Position numbers and translations under genes: made by a program. This document shows positions 17,331-26,668 of a stretch of DNA of 64,000 bases, piece by piece. The notes beneath the pieces are model-generated. The model was not told the DNA's origin. It saw only the letters and a list, made by a program, of their open reading frames with translations, and did not search any database. Numbering within the stretch: the first letter of the stretch is position 1; each line of letters starts with the position of its first letter. This stretch comes from Streptomyces ardesiacus. GTDB lineage: Bacteria > Actinomycetota > Actinomycetes > Streptomycetales > Streptomycetaceae. The DNA lies in contig NZ_BEWC01000001.1 of assembly GCF_003112575.1 (NCBI RefSeq), forward strand, positions 310,001-374,000. The letters run 5' to 3'.

Positions 17331-18926
17331 TCAGACCTCCCTCTCGTCGTCCGCGGTCTGCCGCCTGCGCAGGATGTGGAAGTTCTCCACCGGCACCAGG
17401 GGCAGCCGCCTGCGTCCCGAGTCCCCGCCGAACGGCCCGTCGCCCCCCATGCCGGGCCCGCCCTCGGTGTCCAGGCTGCACGTGTCCGGCAGTGCCGAGG
17501 CCTCCAGCCGGTGCGCGTCACCGACGGCCGCCGTCGGGATCACGTACCGCTCCTCGTACTTGGCGAGGGCCAGCAGCCGGTACATCTCCTCGACCTCGGC
17601 CGCCCGCATGCCGACGCCCTCGCACACGGCCGGGTCGGGCTCCTCGCCGAGGTTGACCGACCGCATGTGGGCGCGCATCGCCGCCAGCTTCTCCAGCGAC
17701 GCCCGCACCGGGCCGGTGTCCCCGGCCGTGAACAGCTCGGCCAGGTACTCCAGCGGGATGCGCAGCGTGTCGATGGCGCCGAACAGGTTGTCCGCGTCCT
17801 CGCCGTCGTGCCCGGTCTCCGTCAGCGCGTCCACGACCGGGGACAGCGGCGGGATGTACCAGACCATCGGCATCGTGCGGTACTCCGGGTGCAGCGGCAG
17901 GGCGACCCTGTACCTGCTGACCAGCGCGTGCACGGGGGAGCGCCGGGCCGCCTCGATCCAGTCGTACGGGATCCCCGCCTCCTCGGCCGCCCGCCGCACC
18001 CCGGGGTCCTCGGGGTCCAGGAAGACGCCCAACTGCGCCTCGTACAGATCGCGTTCGTCCGGCGTCTGGGCGGCCTCCGTCACCCGGTCGGCGTCGTAGA
18101 GGACGACTCCCAGGTACCGGAGCCGGCCCACGCAGGTCTCCGAGCACACGGTGGGCTGGCCCACCTCGATGCGCGGATAGCAGAAGGTGCACTTCTCCGC
18201 CTTGCCGGTGCGGTGGTTGAAGTACACCTTCTTGTACGGGCAGCCGGTCACGCACATCCGCCAGCCCCGGCAGCGGTCCTGGTCGACCAGGACGATCCCG
18301 TCCTCCGAGCGCTTGTACAGCGCCCCGGACGGGCACGACGCCACGCACGACGGGTTGAGGCAGTGCTCGCAGATGCGCGGCAGGTAGAACATGAACGTCT
18401 CTTCGTAGGCGAACCGCACCTTCTCCGCGGCCTGTTGGCGGGTGCGCTCCACCATGGGGTCCAGGTCGCCGTAGGCGGGGGCGCCGCCCAGGCTGTCGTC
18501 CCAGTTCGAGGACCAGCCGATCTTCATCGGTTTGCCGTCCAGCTGCGAGACGGGCCGCGCGACCGGGTAGTCGGTGCCGAGCGGGGCGTCGGTGAGGTTC
18601 TTGTAGTCGTACGTCCAGGGCTCGTAGTAGTCCTTGATCTCCGGGAGCCGCGGGTTGGAGAAGATCCCGGCGAGCTTCTTGAACCGGCCGCCCGCCTTCA
18701 GCCTCAGCGCGCCCCGCCGGTTCAGCTCCCAGCCGCCCTGCCACCTCTCCTGGTCCTCGTAGCGGCGCGGGTAGCCCTGCCCGGGGCGGGTCTCGACGTT
18801 GTTGAACCAGACGTACTCCATGCCCCGCCGGTTGGTCCACGCCTGCTTGCAGGTGACCGAACAGGTGTGGCAGCCGATGCACTTGTCGAGGTTCATGACC
18901 ATCGCGACCTGGGCCATCGGGCGCAT
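17331..18926 (-). CDS. narH: Respiratory nitrate reductase beta subunit (FeS)
   Basis: A 531-residue electron-transfer subunit linking NarI hemes to the NarG active site. It has four cysteine clusters: CIGCHTCSVTCKQAW near the N-terminus, CEHCLNPSCVASCPSGA, CRGWRMCVTGCPYKK (with tryptophan replacing one Cys, as in the 3Fe-4S cluster of all NarH), and CTFCYPRIEVGQPTVCSETC. MAQVAMVMNLDKCIGC is the standard start. The C-terminal about 40 residues after position 490 are Gly-rich and end in a basic stretch. Its ATG overlaps the last base of the narG stop (TGATG), so translation is coupled. Confidence 0.98.
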   Translation of the reverse strand: MRPMAQVAMVMNLDKCIGCHTCSVTCKQAWTNRRGMEYVWFNNVETRPGQGYPRRYEDQERWQGGWELNRRGALRLKAGGRFKKLAGIFSNPRLPEIKDYYEPWTYDYKNLTDAPLGTDYPVARPVSQLDGKPMKIGWSSNWDDSLGGAPAYGDLDPMVERTRQQAAEKVRFAYEETFMFYLPRICEHCLNPSCVASCPSGALYKRSEDGIVLVDQDRCRGWRMCVTGCPYKKVYFNHRTGKAEKCTFCYPRIEVGQPTVCSETCVGRLRYLGVVLYDADRVTEAAQTPDERDLYEAQLGVFLDPEDPGVRRAAEEAGIPYDWIEAARRSPVHALVSRYRVALPLHPEYRTMPMVWYIPPLSPVVDALTETGHDGEDADNLFGAIDTLRIPLEYLAELFTAGDTGPVRASLEKLAAMRAHMRSVNLGEEPDPAVCEGVGMRAAEVEEMYRLLALAKYEERYVIPTAAVGDAHRLEASALPDTCSLDTEGGPGMGGDGPFGGDSGRRRLPLVPVENFHILRRRQTADDEREV

Positions 18927-21900
18927 CAGTACTCGACCTCCTGGGAGCGGCGCCGGATCACCGTCACCTCGTCGCGCTGGTTGCCCGTGGGGCCCAGATA
19001 GTTGAAGGCCCAGGACAACTGGGCGTAGCCGCCGATGAGATGGGTCGGCTTGAGGAGCAGGCGGGTGAGCGAGTTGTGGACGCCGCCGCGCTTGCCGGTG
19101 GCCTCCGTCAGCGGGACGTTGACCGTGCGTTCCTGGGCGTGGTGCATGAAGACCGTGCCCGGCGGCATGCGGTGGGAGACGATCGCGCGGGCCACCACCA
19201 CGCCGTTGCGGTTGACCGCCTCGATCCAGTCGTCGTCCGCGACCCCGATCGCCGCCGCGTCCTCGGCCGACATCCAGATGGTCTGGCCGCCCCGGGACAG
19301 GGCCAGCATGAACAGGTTGTCCTGGTACTCGGAGTGGATGGACCACTTGTTGTGCGGGGTGAGGTAGCGGACCGTCACCTCACGGTGCCCGTCGGGACCG
19401 AGGCGCGGTTCGCCGAACAGCCGGTGCATGTCCAGCGGCGGCCGGTACACCGGCAGCGCCTCGCCCAGCTCGTGCATCCAGTCGTGGTCGACGAAGAAGT
19501 GCTGCCGCCCGGTGAGGGTGTGCCAGGGCTTGAGGTGCTCGGTGTTGAGCGTGAACGCCGTGTAGCGCCGCCCGCCGGCCTCGCTGCCCGACCACTCCGG
19601 CGAGGTGATCACCGGCACGGGCGCCGCCTGGGTGTCGGCATAGGTGATCCGCCTGCCCTCGTGCTCGGCGGCCAGGTGGGCCATCTCCTGCCCGGTCTTC
19701 GCCTCCAGGGTGTGGAAGCCCTGCGTGGCCAGGCGCCCGTTGGTGGTGCCGGACAGGGCCAGGACGGTGTTGGCCGCCTTCACCGCCGTGTCCAGCGCCG
19801 GACGCCCGTCGGCCGGGCCGCCGCGCACCGTGCCGTTCAGGTCCCGCAGCCGGGCCACCTCCTCGTCCGGCTTCAGGGTGATGCCCTTGGCGGGCAGGCC
19901 CTTGGCCTCCACCAGCGGTCCCAGCGCCGCGAACCTGGCCCCGACCGCCGTGTAGTCGCGCTCCACGACGACGAGGTTCGGCATGGTCCTCCCGGGCTCC
20001 GGGGCGCACTCCCCGCGCCGCCAGTCCCGCACGACGCCGCCCGGCTGGGCGATCTCGCCGGGGGTGTCGTGCTGGAGAGGAGCCGCCACCAGGTCCTTGC
20101 GCACCCCGAGATGGTCCTCCGCCAGTTCGCTCAGCTTCTCCGCGAGCACCTTGAACGTGTCGAAGTCGGTGCGCGCCTGCCACGGCGGGTCCACCGCCGG
20201 GGAGAAGGCGTGCACGTAGGGGTGCATGTCCGTGCTGGACAGGTCGTGCTTCTCGTACCAGGTCGCGGCCGGCAGCACCACGTCGGAGAGCAGCGTCGAG
20301 GAGGTGTGCCGGAAGTCGAGGGACAGCAGCAGGTCCACCTTCCCCTCGGGCGCCTCCTCGTGCCAGACCACGTCCCGGGGCCGCTCGCCGGGCGCCGCCT
20401 CCTGGGCCCGCAGCGAGGACTGGGTGCCCAGCAGGTGCTTGGTGAAGTACTCGGCCCCCTTGCCCGAGGAACCGAGGAGATTGGCCCGCCACAGGGTCAC
20501 GATCCGCGGCCAGTTCTCCGGCGCGTCCGGGTCCTCGCCCGCGAACTTGAGCGTTCCCGCCTCCAGTTCGGCCACCGCGTTCGCCACCGGGTCGCCGAAG
20601 GACTCGCCCAGCTCCAGCGGGTTGCGGTCGAAGGTCGGGTACGAGGGCATCCAGCCCGTGCGCGCCGACAGGGCGAGACAGTCCGCGCCCGCCATCCCCG
20701 CGAGCCGCCCCTCGCCCAGCGGCGAGGCGAGCACGTCGGCGCGGAAGCGGTCGTAGCGCCACTGGTCGGTGTGCAGGTACCAGTACCCGGTGCCGATGGC
20801 CTGGCGCGGCGGGCGCGACCAGTCCGACGCGGCGGCCAGCGACGCCCAGCCGGTCAGCGGACGGCACTTCTCCTGGCCGACGTAGTGCGCCCACCCGCCG
20901 CCGTTGCGGCCCTGGCAGCCGGTGAGCTGGAGCAGGGCCAGGAAGGCCCGGTAGATCGTCTCGGAGTGGAACCAGTGGTTGGTGCCCGCGCCCATGAGGA
21001 TCATGCAGCGGCCCTTGGAACGCTCCGCCGTCCGCGCGAACTCCCGGGCGATGCGCACGCACGCCGACGCCGGGACCGAGGTGTGCGTCTCCTGCCAGGC
21101 CGGGGTGGCGGGCGCCTCCGCGTCCTCGTACGACGCCGGCCACCGGCCCGGCAGGTCCGGCCGGGCCACGCCGTACTGGGCGAGCAGCAGGTCGAAGACC
21201 GTCGTCACCAGCGGTCCGGTCGCCCCGCCCAGCCGCGTCGCCGGCACCCCCCGGCGCAGGACGTCGCCGCGCCCCTGCCCGTGCGGGCCGCCCTCGGTGT
21301 CGAAGCGGGGGAGCAGCACCTGGACGCCGGACGCCATCGCGTGGCCGTGCAGGCTCAGCCGGGGGCGCACGTCACCCAGGTCCAGGTTCCACCTCCCCCG
21401 GTCGGCCTCGTTCCAGCGGAAGCCCAGCGAGCCGTTCGGGACGACCGCGCGGCCCGTCTCCTCGTCCAGCACGACCGTCTTCCAGCCGGCGTCCTCGCCG
21501 CCCTGGCCCAGGTCGGCGGCGCGCAGGAACTTGCCCGGGACGTACCCGCCGTCCCGCTCGGTCAGCGTCACCAGGAACGGCAGGTCGGTGAAGCGCCGTA
21601 CGTAGTCGTCGAAGAACGGCGTGACGCGGTCGACGAAGAACTCCTTGAGCACCACGTGCCCCATCGCCATCGCCAGTGCGGCGTCCGTGCCCGGGTGCGG
21701 GTGCAGCCACTGGTCGGCGAACTTGGTGTTGTCCGCGTAGTCGGGCGAGACCACGACCACCTTCTGGCCCCGGTAGCGGGCCTCCGCCATCCAGTGCGCA
21801 TCCGGCGTGCGGGTCACCGGCACGTTCGTGCCCCACATGATCAGGTACGCCGCGTCCCACCAGTCGCCCGACTCCGGCACGTCCGTCTGGTCGCCGAAGA

Positions 21901-22621
21901 CCTGCGGGGACGCCACGGGCAGGTCGGCGTACCAGTCGTAGAACGACAGCATCGGCGCGCCGATCAGCGAGTGGAAGCGGGCGCCCGCCGCGTGCGACAC
22001 CATCGACATGGCGGGGATGGGGGAGAAGCCCGCGATGCGGTCCGGGCCGTGGGTGCGGATGGTGTGCACGTGGGCCGCGGCGACCATCTCCACCGCCTCG
22101 TCCCAGCTCGCCCGCACCAGGCCGCCCTTGCCGCGGGCCCGCTGGTAGCGCGTGCGCCGCTCCGGGTCGCCCTGGAGGTCGGCCCAGGCCAGCACCGGGT
22201 CCTTCAGCCGGGCCTTCGCCTCGCGGTACATCGTCAGCAGCACGCCCCGCACGTACGGGTAGCGCACCCGGGTCGGCGAGTACGTGTACCAGGAGAACGC
22301 CGCACCCCGGGGGCAGCCGCGCGGCTCGTACTCGGGGCGGTCCGGGCCGACCGAGGGGTAGTCCGTGGCCTGGGTCTCCCAGGTGATGATGCCGTCCTTG
22401 ACGTACACGTTCCACCGGCACGAACCCGTGCAGTTCACGCCGTGCGTCGACGTCACGACCTTGTCGTGGCTCCAGCGGTCGCGGTAGAAGGCGTCCGACT
22501 CCCGCCCGCCGACCAGTCCGATGCTGTGCAGGTCGGGAGCCGGGGTGCCCGGCCGGAAGAACCGGCCCGCGCGCAGCAGCGCAGCGCCCGGCTCGGTGGG
22601 CGGTGTCCGCGTGTCGGTCAC
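18926..22621 (-). CDS. narG: Respiratory nitrate reductase alpha subunit (molybdenum catalytic)
   Basis: A 1231-residue bis-MGD catalytic subunit reducing nitrate to nitrite on the cytoplasmic side. The N-terminal FS0 ligand motif is HGVNCTGSCRWNVYVKDG (His plus three Cys, the fourth in PRGCPRG). The active-site region includes YADLPVASPQVFGDQTDVPE, carrying the Asp that coordinates Mo. Length and motif order are those of full-size NarG, with no twin-arginine signal. The GTG at 22621 was chosen over GTG 22639 because AAGGGAG lies five bases upstream. It is the first gene of narGHJI; the promoter must lie in the 129 bp up to the methyltransferase gene. No nitrate/nitrite transporter is adjacent. 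The arrangement resembles the spore-associated Nar1 locus I recall for S. coelicolor; orthology is inferred. Confidence 0.98.
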   Translation of the reverse strand: MTDTRTPPTEPGAALLRAGRFFRPGTPAPDLHSIGLVGGRESDAFYRDRWSHDKVVTSTHGVNCTGSCRWNVYVKDGIITWETQATDYPSVGPDRPEYEPRGCPRGAAFSWYTYSPTRVRYPYVRGVLLTMYREAKARLKDPVLAWADLQGDPERRTRYQRARGKGGLVRASWDEAVEMVAAAHVHTIRTHGPDRIAGFSPIPAMSMVSHAAGARFHSLIGAPMLSFYDWYADLPVASPQVFGDQTDVPESGDWWDAAYLIMWGTNVPVTRTPDAHWMAEARYRGQKVVVVSPDYADNTKFADQWLHPHPGTDAALAMAMGHVVLKEFFVDRVTPFFDDYVRRFTDLPFLVTLTERDGGYVPGKFLRAADLGQGGEDAGWKTVVLDEETGRAVVPNGSLGFRWNEADRGRWNLDLGDVRPRLSLHGHAMASGVQVLLPRFDTEGGPHGQGRGDVLRRGVPATRLGGATGPLVTTVFDLLLAQYGVARPDLPGRWPASYEDAEAPATPAWQETHTSVPASACVRIAREFARTAERSKGRCMILMGAGTNHWFHSETIYRAFLALLQLTGCQGRNGGGWAHYVGQEKCRPLTGWASLAAASDWSRPPRQAIGTGYWYLHTDQWRYDRFRADVLASPLGEGRLAGMAGADCLALSARTGWMPSYPTFDRNPLELGESFGDPVANAVAELEAGTLKFAGEDPDAPENWPRIVTLWRANLLGSSGKGAEYFTKHLLGTQSSLRAQEAAPGERPRDVVWHEEAPEGKVDLLLSLDFRHTSSTLLSDVVLPAATWYEKHDLSSTDMHPYVHAFSPAVDPPWQARTDFDTFKVLAEKLSELAEDHLGVRKDLVAAPLQHDTPGEIAQPGGVVRDWRRGECAPEPGRTMPNLVVVERDYTAVGARFAALGPLVEAKGLPAKGITLKPDEEVARLRDLNGTVRGGPADGRPALDTAVKAANTVLALSGTTNGRLATQGFHTLEAKTGQEMAHLAAEHEGRRITYADTQAAPVPVITSPEWSGSEAGGRRYTAFTLNTEHLKPWHTLTGRQHFFVDHDWMHELGEALPVYRPPLDMHRLFGEPRLGPDGHREVTVRYLTPHNKWSIHSEYQDNLFMLALSRGGQTIWMSAEDAAAIGVADDDWIEAVNRNGVVVARAIVSHRMPPGTVFMHHAQERTVNVPLTEATGKRGGVHNSLTRLLLKPTHLIGGYAQLSWAFNYLGPTGNQRDEVTVIRRRSQEVEY

Positions 22622-22750
22622 GTGCGCTCCCTTGCTCACCCGGTCCCGGGTGCTCGCCAGGCCCTGGTTCCCGAACCTAGGGCCGGGCGCGGGAGCGCAC
22701 CTGTTCGCGGCGCCCGTACGGGTCAGGGCACGGGCCGCCGGACGCCCGGA

Positions 22751-23566
22751 TCAGGGCTTGCGGGCCACCCCCGCGTACACCGGCACGATGCCCTCCGACT
22801 GGGCCGCCACGTCCTCGGGGTCCGGCCGCCAGCCGGTGACCGGGATGACGCCGGGACCCAGCAGCTCCAGGCCGTCGAAGAAGCGGGCGAACTCGGTGAG
22901 GGAGCGCGGGAAGAACGGCGTGCCGCCGCGGGCGAACAGCTCCGCGGCCTTGCCCACCGCCTCCGGGTTCAGGTCGGGGGTGACCTGCGAGAGGACCAGG
23001 AAGCTGCCCGGTGCGAGCGCGTCGGCGTACCGCTCGAGCAGGCCGTACACGTCGTCGCCGTCGGCCGCGTCGCCCAGGTAGTGGGTCAGGGCCACCAGCG
23101 ACAGGGCGACGGGCCGGCCGAAGTCCAGGGACTCGCCCGCCAGCCGCAGGATCCTCTCCGGCTCCCGGACGTCCGCGTGGACGTAGTCGGTGGCGCCCTG
23201 CGCCGAGCCGTGCAGCAGCGCCTCGGCGTGCCGGAGGACGATCGGGTCGTTGTCGGCGTAGACCACCCGCGACTCGGGCGCCACCGCCTGGGCCACCTGG
23301 TGCAGGTTCGGCTCGGTGGGGATGCCGGTGCCGATGTCCAGGAACTGGCGGATCCCGGCCTCGGCGAGGGTGCGGACCGCCCGGTGCATGAACCGGCGGT
23401 TGGCACGCGCCCCGCGCACCGCCGTGTTGTCCGCCGCGAGGATCTTCCGCGCCAGTTCCTCGTCCACCGGGTAGTTGTCCTTGCCGCCCAGCCACCAGTC
23501 GTAGACCCGGGCCGGGTGCGGTCGGCTGGTGTCGACGGGGGCGGGCGCGGGCTCGGTACCGGTCAT
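22751..23566 (-). CDS. S-adenosyl methyltransferase (Methyltransf_19/DUF574 family)
   Basis: A 271-residue actinobacteria-specific SAM-dependent methyltransferase-like protein. Family signatures are RPHPARVYDWWLGGKDNYPV near the N-terminus, the SAM loop FLDIGTGIPTEPNLH, and VVYADNDPIVL at strand 2. FLVLSQVTPDL and the FFDGLELLGPGVIPVTGWRP segment come near the C-terminus. This family is heavily expanded in Streptomyces, mostly next to HTH regulators; substrates are unknown. Here the upstream gene on the same strand is such a regulator, 66 bp away. The ATG start has GAGGAGA upstream. Confidence 0.93.
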   Translation of the reverse strand: MTGTEPAPAPVDTSRPHPARVYDWWLGGKDNYPVDEELARKILAADNTAVRGARANRRFMHRAVRTLAEAGIRQFLDIGTGIPTEPNLHQVAQAVAPESRVVYADNDPIVLRHAEALLHGSAQGATDYVHADVREPERILRLAGESLDFGRPVALSLVALTHYLGDAADGDDVYGLLERYADALAPGSFLVLSQVTPDLNPEAVGKAAELFARGGTPFFPRSLTEFARFFDGLELLGPGVIPVTGWRPDPEDVAAQSEGIVPVYAGVARKP

Positions 23567-23582
23567 GCGGTGTCGTCTCCTC

Positions 23583-23606
23583 GTGGCTGCGTGGCTGCGT
23601 GGCTGC
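23583..23606. repeat. Three tandem copies of GTGGCTGC
   Basis: An 8-bp unit repeated three times plus a partial fourth, in the 66-bp gap between the HTH regulator stop and the methyltransferase start. It is a likely slippage-prone microsatellite; a regulatory effect on spacing is possible but unproven. Confidence 0.85.
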
Positions 23607-23632
23607 GTGGGCCGTGTCCGGGTCGTCGCCGG

Positions 23633-24496
23633 TCAGAAGGTCTCGCGGTAGGCGCGCAGGATCTTCTCGGTGCGCTGGGTCGAGGCGGCGCGCGCCGTCA
23701 TGTGGTCGAGGACCTCCAGGTGCGCCGAGACCTCCGCGCGGGAGTCCAGGTACAGGGCGCCCGTGAGGTACTCGGTGAAGACCATGTCGGGCAGCTCCGG
23801 CTCCGCGAACCGGAACAGGGTGAACGGCGCGTACGTCCCCGGGTGCGGCCCGTCCTCGAACTCCGCCACCTGGAGCGTCACCCGGTCCCGGGCGGCGAAC
23901 TCCAGCAGCTTGTCGAGCTGCTCGCGCATCACCCGGCCGTGGATGCTCACCGGCCGCTTCAGCACCGTCTCGTCCATCACCACCCACAGGTGGGGCGGGT
24001 CCGGCCGCTCCAGCAGCCGCTGGCGCTCCATGCGCAGCGACACGTGCCGCTCCACCGCGTCCCCGCCCACGTTGCCGATCGTCCCGGACTCCATGACCGA
24101 GCGCGCGTACTCCTCGGTCTGCAGCAGGCCCGGCACGAAGTGCGGCTCGTAGGACCGGATGATCCGCGCGGCGCCCTCCAGGCTCACGTACAGGCTGAAC
24201 CAGTCCGGCAGCACGTCGTGGTACCGCTGCCACCAGCCCGGCTGGTTGGCCTCCTCGGCGAGCGCGACGAACGCCGCGACCTCGTCGGCGGCGACTCCGT
24301 ACGCCGTCAGCAGTATCTGGACGTACGGTATTTTCAGCGCGACCTCGGCCGTCTCCATGCGCCGTACGGTCGCCGGGGCCACGCGGAGCACCTTGGCGGC
24401 CTCCTCGCGCTTGAGGCCCGCCGTCTCCCGCAGTTCCTGAAGCCGTCGGCCGAGGACCACCTGGCCCACGGTGGGTGCGGCCCGCCGCTCACTCAC
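23633..24496 (-). CDS. Scr1-type HTH regulator (XRE N-terminus, DUF5753 C-terminus)
   Basis: A 287-residue regulator. The N-terminal XRE helix-turn-helix is LGRRLQELRETAGLKREEAA with RVAPATVRRMETAEV. The remainder is the DUF5753/Scr1 effector-like domain (SLEGAARIIRSYEPHFVPGL, YARSVMESGTI, ETVLKRPVSIHGRVM, VFTEYLTGALYLDS). In Streptomyces such regulators usually sit beside a small DUF397 protein. None is present here; instead a Methyltransf_19 gene follows. The GTG at 24496 was chosen because GGGGAGG lies six bases upstream; a TTG further upstream lacks a site. Confidence 0.93.
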   Translation of the reverse strand: MSERRAAPTVGQVVLGRRLQELRETAGLKREEAAKVLRVAPATVRRMETAEVALKIPYVQILLTAYGVAADEVAAFVALAEEANQPGWWQRYHDVLPDWFSLYVSLEGAARIIRSYEPHFVPGLLQTEEYARSVMESGTIGNVGGDAVERHVSLRMERQRLLERPDPPHLWVVMDETVLKRPVSIHGRVMREQLDKLLEFAARDRVTLQVAEFEDGPHPGTYAPFTLFRFAEPELPDMVFTEYLTGALYLDSRAEVSAHLEVLDHMTARAASTQRTEKILRAYRETF

Positions 24497-24597
24497 GCCA
24501 CGCCTCCCCAACGTGCCCAAGTCTCACCGCAGTCTGCCATGTTCCTCCACCGGTCTCACAGGGGTGTTCGTGGATCATTCGCGGACCGGACGCACGA

Positions 24598-24618
24598 CCG
24601 GCCCGGCGGCGGGGCCGG
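24598..24618 (-). terminator. Hairpin after the MmyB-like regulator gene
   Basis: Inverted repeat CCGGCCC - 7 nt - GGGCCGG immediately downstream of the minus-strand stop at 24621. It is a modest stem with no U-tract. Confidence 0.45.
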
Positions 24619-24620
24619 CT

Positions 24621-25439
24621 TCAGGACGTCAGCGTGTGGAGGTACTTGACCGTCGCCGGGTCGGCCGGGAGCAGCGTCTCGATGGCCAGCTCGGCGACCG
24701 TCACGTCCATCGGGGTGTTGAAGGTGGAGATGGACGAGATGAACGACAGGACGTGTCCCTCGTGCTCGATCTGCATCGGCAGCGCGAAGTAGGGCACCGG
24801 CTCCTGGGGCTCGCCGCCCGGCGCGCTCTCCGGCACCGGGTACGCCGCCACCTCGTCGTACAGCTCCCGCAGCGGCTGCGAGCGGTGCAGGGCGATCTGC
24901 CGGCCCATCTGCTCCAGCAGGTGCCCGCGCCACTCGCGCAGGTTGCGGATGCGCGGCGCCAGCCCCTCCGGGTGCAGCGTCAGCCGGATCGCGTTCATCG
25001 GGGGTGCGAGCAGGTGCTCCGCGACACCGTCCATCAGCATCGTGATCCCCCGGTTGGCCGCCAGCACCCGGTACGTCCCGTCGACGACCAGCGCCGGATA
25101 CGGCTCGTATCCCCGGATCAGCCGTTCCATGCCCTCGCGCAGGGCGCCGAGCGCGGGGTCCTCCAGCGGGGTCTCCGGGTAGCGCGGGGCGTAACCGGCC
25201 GCGAGCAGCAGCGCGTTGCGCTCGCGCACGGGGACGTCCAGGTGCTCGGCCAGGCGCAGCACCATCTCCTCGCTCGGCCGGGAGCGGCCCGTCTCGACGA
25301 AGCTGATGTGGCGGGCGGAGGAGTCGGCGCGCAGCGCCAGCTCGAGCTGGCTGACCCGTCGCCGCTCCCGCCAGGCCCGCAGCAGCGGGCCCACGCCCCG
25401 GTCGGCGGTGGGTGCGGTACCGGACATGAGTGCGGTCAT
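24621..25439 (-). CDS. HTH regulator with MmyB-like ligand-binding domain
   Basis: A 272-residue regulator. XRE HTH: LLRAWRERRRVSQLELALRA, followed by SARHISFVETGRSRPSEEMV. From residue about 105 comes the MmyB-like ligand-binding domain (PALVVDGTYRVLAANRGITM, LMDGVAEHLLAPPMNAIRLT, LHPEGLAPRIRNLREWRGHL), a PAS-like fold that binds fatty acids or similar hydrophobic ligands in studied members. Its usual target is a neighbouring divergent gene. Here the divergent neighbour is the pterin dehydratase, about 100 bp away, which makes that gene the first candidate target. The ATG at 25439 fits the family start; a second ATG lies four codons in. Confidence 0.92.
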   Translation of the reverse strand: MTALMSGTAPTADRGVGPLLRAWRERRRVSQLELALRADSSARHISFVETGRSRPSEEMVLRLAEHLDVPVRERNALLLAAGYAPRYPETPLEDPALGALREGMERLIRGYEPYPALVVDGTYRVLAANRGITMLMDGVAEHLLAPPMNAIRLTLHPEGLAPRIRNLREWRGHLLEQMGRQIALHRSQPLRELYDEVAAYPVPESAPGGEPQEPVPYFALPMQIEHEGHVLSFISSISTFNTPMDVTVAELAIETLLPADPATVKYLHTLTS

Positions 25440-25541
25440 GCACGAAACCGTAGTGGACGGCGGGACGCGCCGGAGCGGCCGCGCTGTGGCACGCTGAAGC
25501 CGACCCGACCGTCGAGCACCACCAGCGAAGGAGCGCAGCAC

Positions 25542-25847
25542 ATGCCCGTCGAACCGCTGTCGTCGCAGGAGATCGAGGAGCACCTGGCCGCCCTGCCCGG
25601 CTGGTCCCTCGACGCCGGCCGCCTCACCCGCTCCTACCGGCTCGGCTCCCACTTCGCGGCCACCGCGATGGTCGTCCACATCGCGCAGGTGCAGGAGGAA
25701 CTGGACCACCACTCCGACCTGACCCTCGGCTACGACACGGTCGCCCTCGCCGTGCACACCCACAGCGCGGGCGGCGCCGTCACCGCGAAGGACATCGAGC
25801 TCGCCCGCAGGGTGGAGGACCTGGCCGCCGGTCACGGGGCACACTGA
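25542..25847 (+). CDS. Pterin-4a-carbinolamine dehydratase
   Basis: A 101-residue enzyme that dehydrates 4a-hydroxytetrahydrobiopterin to quinonoid dihydropterin, recycling the cofactor of aromatic amino acid hydroxylases. The active-site signature is intact: EELDHHSDLTLGYDTVALAV followed by HTHSAGG and VTAKDIELA (paired His, downstream His and Asp). The family's usual small size is matched. The ATG start follows GAAGGAG by eight bases. It is followed five bases later by a methyltransferase gene, suggesting an operon. No phenylalanine hydroxylase is in the window, so a moonlighting role cannot be excluded. Confidence 0.96.
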   Translation: MPVEPLSSQEIEEHLAALPGWSLDAGRLTRSYRLGSHFAATAMVVHIAQVQEELDHHSDLTLGYDTVALAVHTHSAGGAVTAKDIELARRVEDLAAGHGAH

Positions 25848-25851
25848 CGGT

Positions 25852-26631
25852 GTGCTCGACTACGACAAGGAAGCGGAGCGGTACGACGAGTCCCGCGGCG
25901 GCGAGCCCCGGGCCGCGGCGGCCGCGCACGCCGTACTGAGCCTGGTGCCGCCACGGGCCCGCCGCCTGCTCGACGTGGGCTGCGGCACCGGCATCGTCAC
26001 CCGGCGGATCGCGGCCGGGCGCGAGGGCCTGCGGGTGACCGGGGTCGACCTCGTCCCCGCCATGGCCCGCCGCGCCACCGCCCGGCTGCCCGGAGCCGTC
26101 GCGCTCGCCGACAGCCGCCGACTGCCCTTCGCGGACGGCGAGTTCGACGCCGTCACCAGCGTGTGGCTGCTGCACCTCGCGGGCGGCGCCGAGAACACGC
26201 GGGCGATCGTCGGCGAGTGCGCCCGCGTGCTGCGGCCCGGCGGGGTGTACGTGACCACGGTGGACAAGGGCGCCTCGCACAACGTGGGCAGCGACATCGA
26301 CGCCGTCCTCGCCGCCCGCCCGCCCAGCACCGCGCACGACGCCGCCCGCCTGGTCGAGGCCCACGCCCGGGAGCACGGCCTGCTTCCCGCGGGCGGGGCC
26401 CGCTTCACCGGCCACGGCCAGGGCCGCAGCCCCCGCCGCACCGTCGCCGACCTGCGGCGCGGCTGGTTCGTCACGCTGCCGCCGGGCGAGCCGCTCGCCG
26501 AGGAGTTCGCGGCGCGGCTGGCCGCCCTCCCGGACCAGGACCGGCCGCGGCCCGACCCCGTCTTCACCCTCGCGGCGTTCCGGAAGCCGTGGGGGAGGGG
26601 CGGCAACCCGGCCGCCCCGGGCGGCGACTGA
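25852..26631 (+). CDS. Class I SAM-dependent methyltransferase
   Basis: A 259-residue soluble methyltransferase of the Methyltransf_11 type. The SAM motif I is RRLLDVGCGTGIVTRRIA, motif II is VTGVDLVPAM, and the post-motif is GEFDAVTSVWLLHL. It begins with the frequent MLDYDKEAERYDESRGGEPR stretch of small-molecule methyltransferases. The GTG start is five bases beyond the dehydratase stop with no separate ribosome-binding site beyond GGTGGAGG within that gene, so expression is probably coupled. The substrate is unknown; no biosynthetic cluster surrounds it. Confidence 0.93.
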   Translation: MLDYDKEAERYDESRGGEPRAAAAAHAVLSLVPPRARRLLDVGCGTGIVTRRIAAGREGLRVTGVDLVPAMARRATARLPGAVALADSRRLPFADGEFDAVTSVWLLHLAGGAENTRAIVGECARVLRPGGVYVTTVDKGASHNVGSDIDAVLAARPPSTAHDAARLVEAHAREHGLLPAGGARFTGHGQGRSPRRTVADLRRGWFVTLPPGEPLAEEFAARLAALPDQDRPRPDPVFTLAAFRKPWGRGGNPAAPGGD

Positions 26632-26668
26632 GAGACGGAATCCATCCGTCCTCCAGGAGGTTCGTCCC

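Noticed and set aside
22622-22639. Longer narG start at GTG 22639
   Set aside because: The AAGGGAG ribosome-binding sequence lies between the two GTG codons and serves the downstream one.
19040-24649. 1869-codon plus-strand open frame opposite narG
   Set aside because: It is antisense to narGH, methyltransferase and regulator genes with clear conserved motifs; long shadow frames are expected at this GC content and its translation is low-complexity His/Arg/Gly/Val-rich.
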